Assembly (NCBI GenBank): GCA_020052135.1
Contig: JAGVPS010000048.1
Coordinates: 1 to 23,277, forward strand
Direction: 5' to 3'
DNA length: 23,277 bases
DNA from: Minisyncoccota bacterium
GTDB lineage: Bacteria > Patescibacteriota > Minisyncoccia > UBA6257 > 1-14-0-10-40-38
A model generated the notes under the pieces. It made no database searches and was not told the origin of the DNA. It was given only the letters and a program-made list of their open reading frames with translations. The translations under genes and the position numbers were made by a program. Positions 20,089-23,277 of the stretch are shown one piece after another. Every line of letters starts with the position of its first letter. Position 1 is the stretch's first letter.

Positions 20089-20922
20089 ATGAAATCGTAT
20101 AAACCCACAACTCCCTCGCGGCGCAATATGACTGGTTTGCCCTACCGGGATCTTATCACCGGCCACAAACCCCATAAGCCGCTCATGGGTTCGCTAAAAA
20201 GCCACGCCGGCAGGAATAATCGCGGGGTTATTACGGTTCGCCATCAAGGAGGGGGCGTGAAGCAACTCTATCGCTTTGTGGATTTCAAACAGGACAAAAT
20301 GAATATTCCAGGAAAAGTACTCACCATTGAGCGCGACCCGTATCGGAATGCGTTTATAGCGCTCGTGCAATATCGTGATGGAGAAAAGCGGTACGTACTC
20401 GCAGTTAAAGATTTGAAAGTTGGGGATGAAATCGTGACCAAGGAAATTGCCGAAGCCCGCCCGGGAAATCGAATGCGGTTGTCCCAGATTCCTCTCGGAA
20501 CATTTATTTCAAACATTGAACTTAAGGCGGGAGCAGGAGGCAAGCTTGCGCGCTCTGCGGGTGCCTATGCCGAGGTGGTTGCCCAAGAAGGGCCGCTGAC
20601 CACCCTGAAGCTTGGTTCTAAAGAAGTGCGGCAAATTTCTTCAAATGGTTTTGCGACGGTAGGGCAAATGTCTAATCCTGACTACATCCTGCTCCAACTT
20701 GGAAAAGCCGGCCGATCGCGCTGGCTGGGTATTCGTCCCACGGTGCGCGGATCAGTGATGAACCCCGTTGATCATCCGTACGGAGGCGGCGAAGGAAAAC
20801 AACCTCGAGGCACGCGAAGGCCAAAAACCCGCTGGGGCAAAATAACCGGCGGCAGAAAAACACGTCGTCCGAAGAAATGGTCAAATAAGCTTATTCTGAC
20901 CCGTCGGCCAAAAGTAAGGTAA
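20089..20922 (+). CDS. rplB: Ribosomal protein L2 (uL2)
   Basis: A 277-residue protein of normal length with GRNNRGVITVRHQGGG, ERDPYRNAFIALV, RPTVRGSVMNPVDHPYGGGEG (quoted: RPTVRGSVMNPVDHP, YGGGEG) and the basic tail GGRKTRRPKKWSNKLI. L2 binds domain IV of 23S rRNA and supports subunit joining and peptidyl transfer. The usual DHPHGGGEG reads DHPYGGGEG, a His-to-Tyr change in the most conserved loop; the first His is kept. No SD. Confidence 0.98.
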   Translation: MKSYKPTTPSRRNMTGLPYRDLITGHKPHKPLMGSLKSHAGRNNRGVITVRHQGGGVKQLYRFVDFKQDKMNIPGKVLTIERDPYRNAFIALVQYRDGEKRYVLAVKDLKVGDEIVTKEIAEARPGNRMRLSQIPLGTFISNIELKAGAGGKLARSAGAYAEVVAQEGPLTTLKLGSKEVRQISSNGFATVGQMSNPDYILLQLGKAGRSRWLGIRPTVRGSVMNPVDHPYGGGEGKQPRGTRRPKTRWGKITGGRKTRRPKKWSNKLILTRRPKVR

Positions 20923-21018
20923 ATAGGGTATGGGGTTTAGCCACTAGTAAAGTAAAGCATTTTCTTATACTATGTTTCTCTCGTCCGCTAGTTTCTATAC
21001 CCTATGCGCTAAACCCTA
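20923..21018. repeat. Family B imperfect palindrome (rplB-rpsS gap)
   Basis: The left arm carries TAGGGTATGGGGTTTAGC and CACTAG directly after the rplB stop. The right arm carries CTAG, TATACCCTAT and GCTAAACCCTA, ending 5 bases before rpsS. About 15 of 24 positions pair; words recur in permuted order. Related to 22579-22655. Confidence 0.75.
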
Positions 21019-21023
21019 AAATT

Positions 21024-21365
21024 ATGTCACGATCAAGCAAAAAAGGACCATACGTAGATGCGGGGCTCTTGAAAAAAGTAAGCCTTCTTAAGTCGGGAGA
21101 TAAAACACCCATCAAAACGTGGTCTCGCGACTCTGAAATAGCGCCGGAGATGGTGGGGTTTGTATTTGCCGTTCACAACGGAAAAAATTTTATTGACGTA
21201 GTTATTCGGGAAGAAATGGTGGGGCATCGCTTGGGAGAATTTGCGTTGACTCGGAAATTTGTAAAACACGGAGGCAAAATGCAGCGCGAACTCGAAGCCG
21301 CGCAGAAAGTCGCCGAAGTTGAGAAGGCAAAAGCCGCAACCGCTGAAACGCCCGCTAAGAAATAA
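21024..21365 (+). CDS. rpsS: Ribosomal protein S19 (uS19) with C-terminal extension
   Basis: A 113-residue protein against about 92 usually. The core is standard: SRSSKKGPYVDAGLLKKV, IKTWSRDSEIAPEMVGFVFAVHNGK, and VGHRLGEFALTRKF binding 16S rRNA with S13 in the head. The last 25 or so residues are an Ala/Lys/Glu-rich, probably helical or disordered tail ending TPAKK. No SD. It ends 7 bases before rplV. Confidence 0.97.
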   Translation: MSRSSKKGPYVDAGLLKKVSLLKSGDKTPIKTWSRDSEIAPEMVGFVFAVHNGKNFIDVVIREEMVGHRLGEFALTRKFVKHGGKMQRELEAAQKVAEVEKAKAATAETPAKK

Positions 21366-21372
21366 TGCGTAT

Positions 21373-21885
21373 ATGGAACAGATCACTCGCGCAAAACTTA
21401 ACTATTTGAATATTGCTCCGCGTAAAGTTCGCTTAGTTGCCGGCGTACTGCGCGGTCTTCCGGTGTCCGAAGCAGAAGCGCGACTCATGCTTATGCCTCA
21501 GCGAAGCGCCCGGCCGCTTTTAAAGCTTCTTCGAAGCGCCATTGCGTCTGCAAAAAATAATCAGAAGCTGGAAGCCGCGTCTTTGTTTGTTTCTGAAATT
21601 CGCGTAGATCAGGGTCCAATATTGAAGCGCAGTTTGCCGCGAGCGATGGGCCGTGCAACGCCTATCCATAAGAAGTTGAGTCATGTAAGCTTATCGCTCA
21701 CGAGCGGAGCCTCCCGGGCATCTCGTTTTGTGATACAGCCGCCGGTTAAAAAGGAGAAGAAACCCGAAAAGCATACATCGGTTGAAAAAGCCAAAAAGGG
21801 AGGAGCGGGCGAGCATATGCCAAAAGACAAGAAGTACGGGCGCGACGGTTTCTTCAAGCGTATATTCCAAAGAAAATCAGTATAA
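21373..21885 (+). CDS. rplV: Ribosomal protein L22 (uL22) with long basic C-terminal tail
   Basis: A 170-residue protein from ATG 21373; the open frame extends upstream into rpsS, but RAKLNYLNIAPRKVRLVAG is the normal beginning. The tunnel-lining hairpin region (QGPILKRSLPRAMGRATPI) is present. Typical L22 ends near residue 115; here about 50 further residues follow, rich in Lys, Glu and Pro (KKEKKPEKHTSVEKAKKG) and ending in an aromatic basic stretch (GRDGFFKRIFQRKSV). The tail is probably on the ribosome surface. No SD. Confidence 0.96.
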   Translation: MEQITRAKLNYLNIAPRKVRLVAGVLRGLPVSEAEARLMLMPQRSARPLLKLLRSAIASAKNNQKLEAASLFVSEIRVDQGPILKRSLPRAMGRATPIHKKLSHVSLSLTSGASRASRFVIQPPVKKEKKPEKHTSVEKAKKGGAGEHMPKDKKYGRDGFFKRIFQRKSV

Positions 21886-21891
21886 AAAGCT

Positions 21892-22572
21892 ATGGGACAA
21901 AAAATTAATCCAAACGCCCTTCGCTTGGGCATCATAGAAAACTGGAAAAGCCGCTGGTGGGCTAAGACCAAGAAACAGCAGCGTGAACAAATAGAGGAAG
22001 ATGTCCATCTTCGGAAGATTATTCACGCAAAAGTGACGCCCGCGGGAATTGTGCGTGTTGATATTGAACGTACCGCTGACAATGCATATCGCATCTATAT
22101 GCGGGTGGCGCGGCCGGGGCTCGTCATCGGACGGGGGGGGAAGGGGATAGAAGATCTTTCAAAAGCGCTTGAGATGGAACTGCTAAAAATATTACGGAAG
22201 CGCGGCACGATTCGACCAAAAGTGTTTGTAAATCTGACCGTTGAGGAGGTGAAACGGGGGGACATCGCCGCGCAATACGAAGCACAGACCATTGCCTGGG
22301 ATCTTGAAAAGCGTCTGCCGGGACGGCGGGTCTTGAAAAAACACCTGGAAGCGATTATGCAGAATCGCGAAATCAAGGGCGCAAAAATTAAGCTCTCGGG
22401 CAGGATTGACGGGAACGAAATTTCCCGGCGCGAAACACTTTCAAAAGGAAAACTGCCGTTGCAGACGCTCCGAGCGCACATTGACTATGGCCAAGCGACC
22501 GCATTTAATACCTACGGAACCGTCGGAGTTAAGGTCTGGCTCTATAAAGGAGAAGTATTTGACAAACGCTAA
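21892..22572 (+). CDS. rpsC: Ribosomal protein S3 (uS3)
   Basis: A 226-residue protein, standard length. It has the MGQKINPNALRLG beginning, a KH domain with the GxxG loop VIGRGGKGIE (about 78-87), and the C-terminal domain with SGRIDGNEISRRET and the final GTVGVKVWLYKGE. S3 lines the mRNA entry channel. It starts 6 bases after rplV without an SD. Confidence 0.98.
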   Translation: MGQKINPNALRLGIIENWKSRWWAKTKKQQREQIEEDVHLRKIIHAKVTPAGIVRVDIERTADNAYRIYMRVARPGLVIGRGGKGIEDLSKALEMELLKILRKRGTIRPKVFVNLTVEEVKRGDIAAQYEAQTIAWDLEKRLPGRRVLKKHLEAIMQNREIKGAKIKLSGRIDGNEISRRETLSKGKLPLQTLRAHIDYGQATAFNTYGTVGVKVWLYKGEVFDKR

Positions 22573-22578
22573 CACAAA

Positions 22579-22655
22579 TAGCCACTAGCGATTAGGGTTT
22601 AGGGTATAGGGTGTTAGAAAAAAATAGTACCCTATTGGCTAAACCCTAGCGGCTA
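22579..22655. repeat. Family B imperfect palindrome (rpsC-rplP gap)
   Basis: The left arm starts TAGCCACTAGCG and carries TAGGGTTTAGGGTATAGGG. The right arm, ACCCTATTGGCTAAACCCTA then GCGGCTA, is its reverse with a few mismatches and gaps; the loop is A-rich. It shares TAGGGTTTAG, GCCACTAG and GCTAAACCCTA with the rplB-rpsS copy. It ends 12 bases before rplP. Confidence 0.82.
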
Positions 22656-22667
22656 AATACCAACCAT

Positions 22668-23081
22668 ATGTTAATGCCTAAAAAAGTAAAACACCGAAAG
22701 TGGCACAAGGGACGGGGAAGATACCGTATGACCGAAACACGCGGCACAACGCTGGCGTTTGGCACCTTTGGCCTTAAAGCAGAAAGCGCGGCCTGGGTGA
22801 ATTCTAAGCAAATAGAAGCGGCGCGCCGCACGGTGACAAACTATATGAAGCGGGAAGGTAAGCTCTGGATTCGCATTTTTCCCGACAAACCGATTACCAT
22901 GCGTCCTCCTGAGATTACTATGGGTGGAGGAAAGGGAGCGGTTGACCATTACGTGTTTCCGGTGCGTCCGGGGAGAATCCTGCTTGAGCTTGATGGACTT
23001 CCGCCCGCTATCGCGCGGGAAGCGCTCCGCCTTGCGGGGTATAAATTGCCCGTACGGACTCGGATAGTCACTAAAAATTAG
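22668..23081 (+). CDS. rplP: Ribosomal protein L16 (uL16)
   Basis: A 137-residue protein of normal length starting MLMPKKVKHRKWHKGRGR, the usual L16 beginning, which fixes ATG 22668 over the ATG two codons later. Family phrases FGTFGLKAES, WIRIFPDKPITMRPPEITMGGGKGAVDHYV (in pieces: WIRIFPDKP, MGGGKGAVD) and REALRLAGYKLPVRTR are present. It contacts the A-site tRNA elbow in the 50S subunit. No SD. Confidence 0.98.
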   Translation: MLMPKKVKHRKWHKGRGRYRMTETRGTTLAFGTFGLKAESAAWVNSKQIEAARRTVTNYMKREGKLWIRIFPDKPITMRPPEITMGGGKGAVDHYVFPVRPGRILLELDGLPPAIAREALRLAGYKLPVRTRIVTKN

Positions 23082-23085
23082 CACT

Positions 23086-23277
23086 ATGAAATACAGCGAT
23101 TCTTTTAAACAACTCCAATCAAAATCAGAAACCGAATTACGGAAGGATATTGCTGATGAAAAAAAGAAGCTCTGGCAGCTTTCGGTTGACCTCCGCGCGG
23201 GCAAAGTAAAAAATGTTGCCGATATGAAACGGATACGGAAAAATATCGCTCGCATGCTCACCGTTATAACAAGGAAC
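23086..23277 (+). CDS. rpmC: Ribosomal protein L29 (uL29), cut by the window end
   Basis: 64 codons from ATG 23086 with no stop before the window ends. The two-helix hairpin of L29 is visible: SETELRKDIADEKKKLWQLS, then DLRAGKVKNVADMKRIRKNIARMLTVI (in pieces: DLRAGKVKN, RIRKNIARMLTVI). It starts 4 bases after the rplP stop, its normal place in the S10 operon. The C-terminus may continue a few residues beyond the window. Confidence 0.93.
   Translation, partial: MKYSDSFKQLQSKSETELRKDIADEKKKLWQLSVDLRAGKVKNVADMKRIRKNIARMLTVITRN

Noticed and set aside
22671..23261. 196-codon minus-strand frame over rplP and rpmC
   Set aside because: Antisense to two conserved ribosomal genes, with no recognisable protein features.

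Overview
The window looks like a chromosomal segment of a Patescibacteria (CPR) bacterium, most likely Parcubacteria-like. The assignment is an inference from small compact genes, a str operon running straight into an S10 operon, ribosomal genes that almost all lack a Shine-Dalgarno (SD) sequence, a shortened ribosomal protein L3, and a tRNA without an encoded CCA end. TGA acts as a normal stop: several genes end in TGA, two of them at or inside terminator hairpins. This argues against the recoded Gracilibacteria/Absconditabacteria lineages.

Layout. 1-3341: the end of lemA, an AT-rich membrane protein gene, htpX, a CDP-alcohol phosphatidyltransferase and a convergent pyrD. 3375-5036: tRNA-Ser(GGA) on the minus strand, then a NUDIX hydrolase, an MBL-fold hydrolase and a DNPH1-like nucleotide hydrolase. 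5052-7594: single-gene units, most with their own promoter, strong SD and rho-independent terminator: a nucleotidyltransferase, small unknown proteins and two membrane-anchored small proteins. A palindrome-rich non-coding block lies among them. 7646-12407: msrB, a candidate structured RNA, a PEBP-family protein, an LD-carboxypeptidase broken by one in-frame TGA, an ABC exporter, an M50 protease and a 47-residue microprotein. 12464-23277: rpsL, rpsG, (GxxExxY nuclease-like gene), fusA, (GIY-YIG pseudogene plus a second fusA 3' end), tuf, rpsJ, rplC, rplD, rplW, rplB, rpsS, rplV, rpsC, rplP and rpmC (cut by the window end).

The most unusual material is in the translation operon. Two nuclease-family genes sit in it, each bracketed by inverted repeats. 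One (GxxExxY) is intact between rpsG and fusA. The other (GIY-YIG) is broken by a TGA and is followed by a second, synonymously diverged copy of the last 21 fusA codons, as expected if an incoming element carried its own replacement fusA end. Nearly every gap longer than about 45 bp between ribosomal genes holds an imperfect palindrome. These fall into at least three sequence families, and two copies have a GC-rich palindrome inserted cleanly inside them. Together these suggest small palindromic and nuclease-associated elements colonising the gaps of an essential operon without breaking it.
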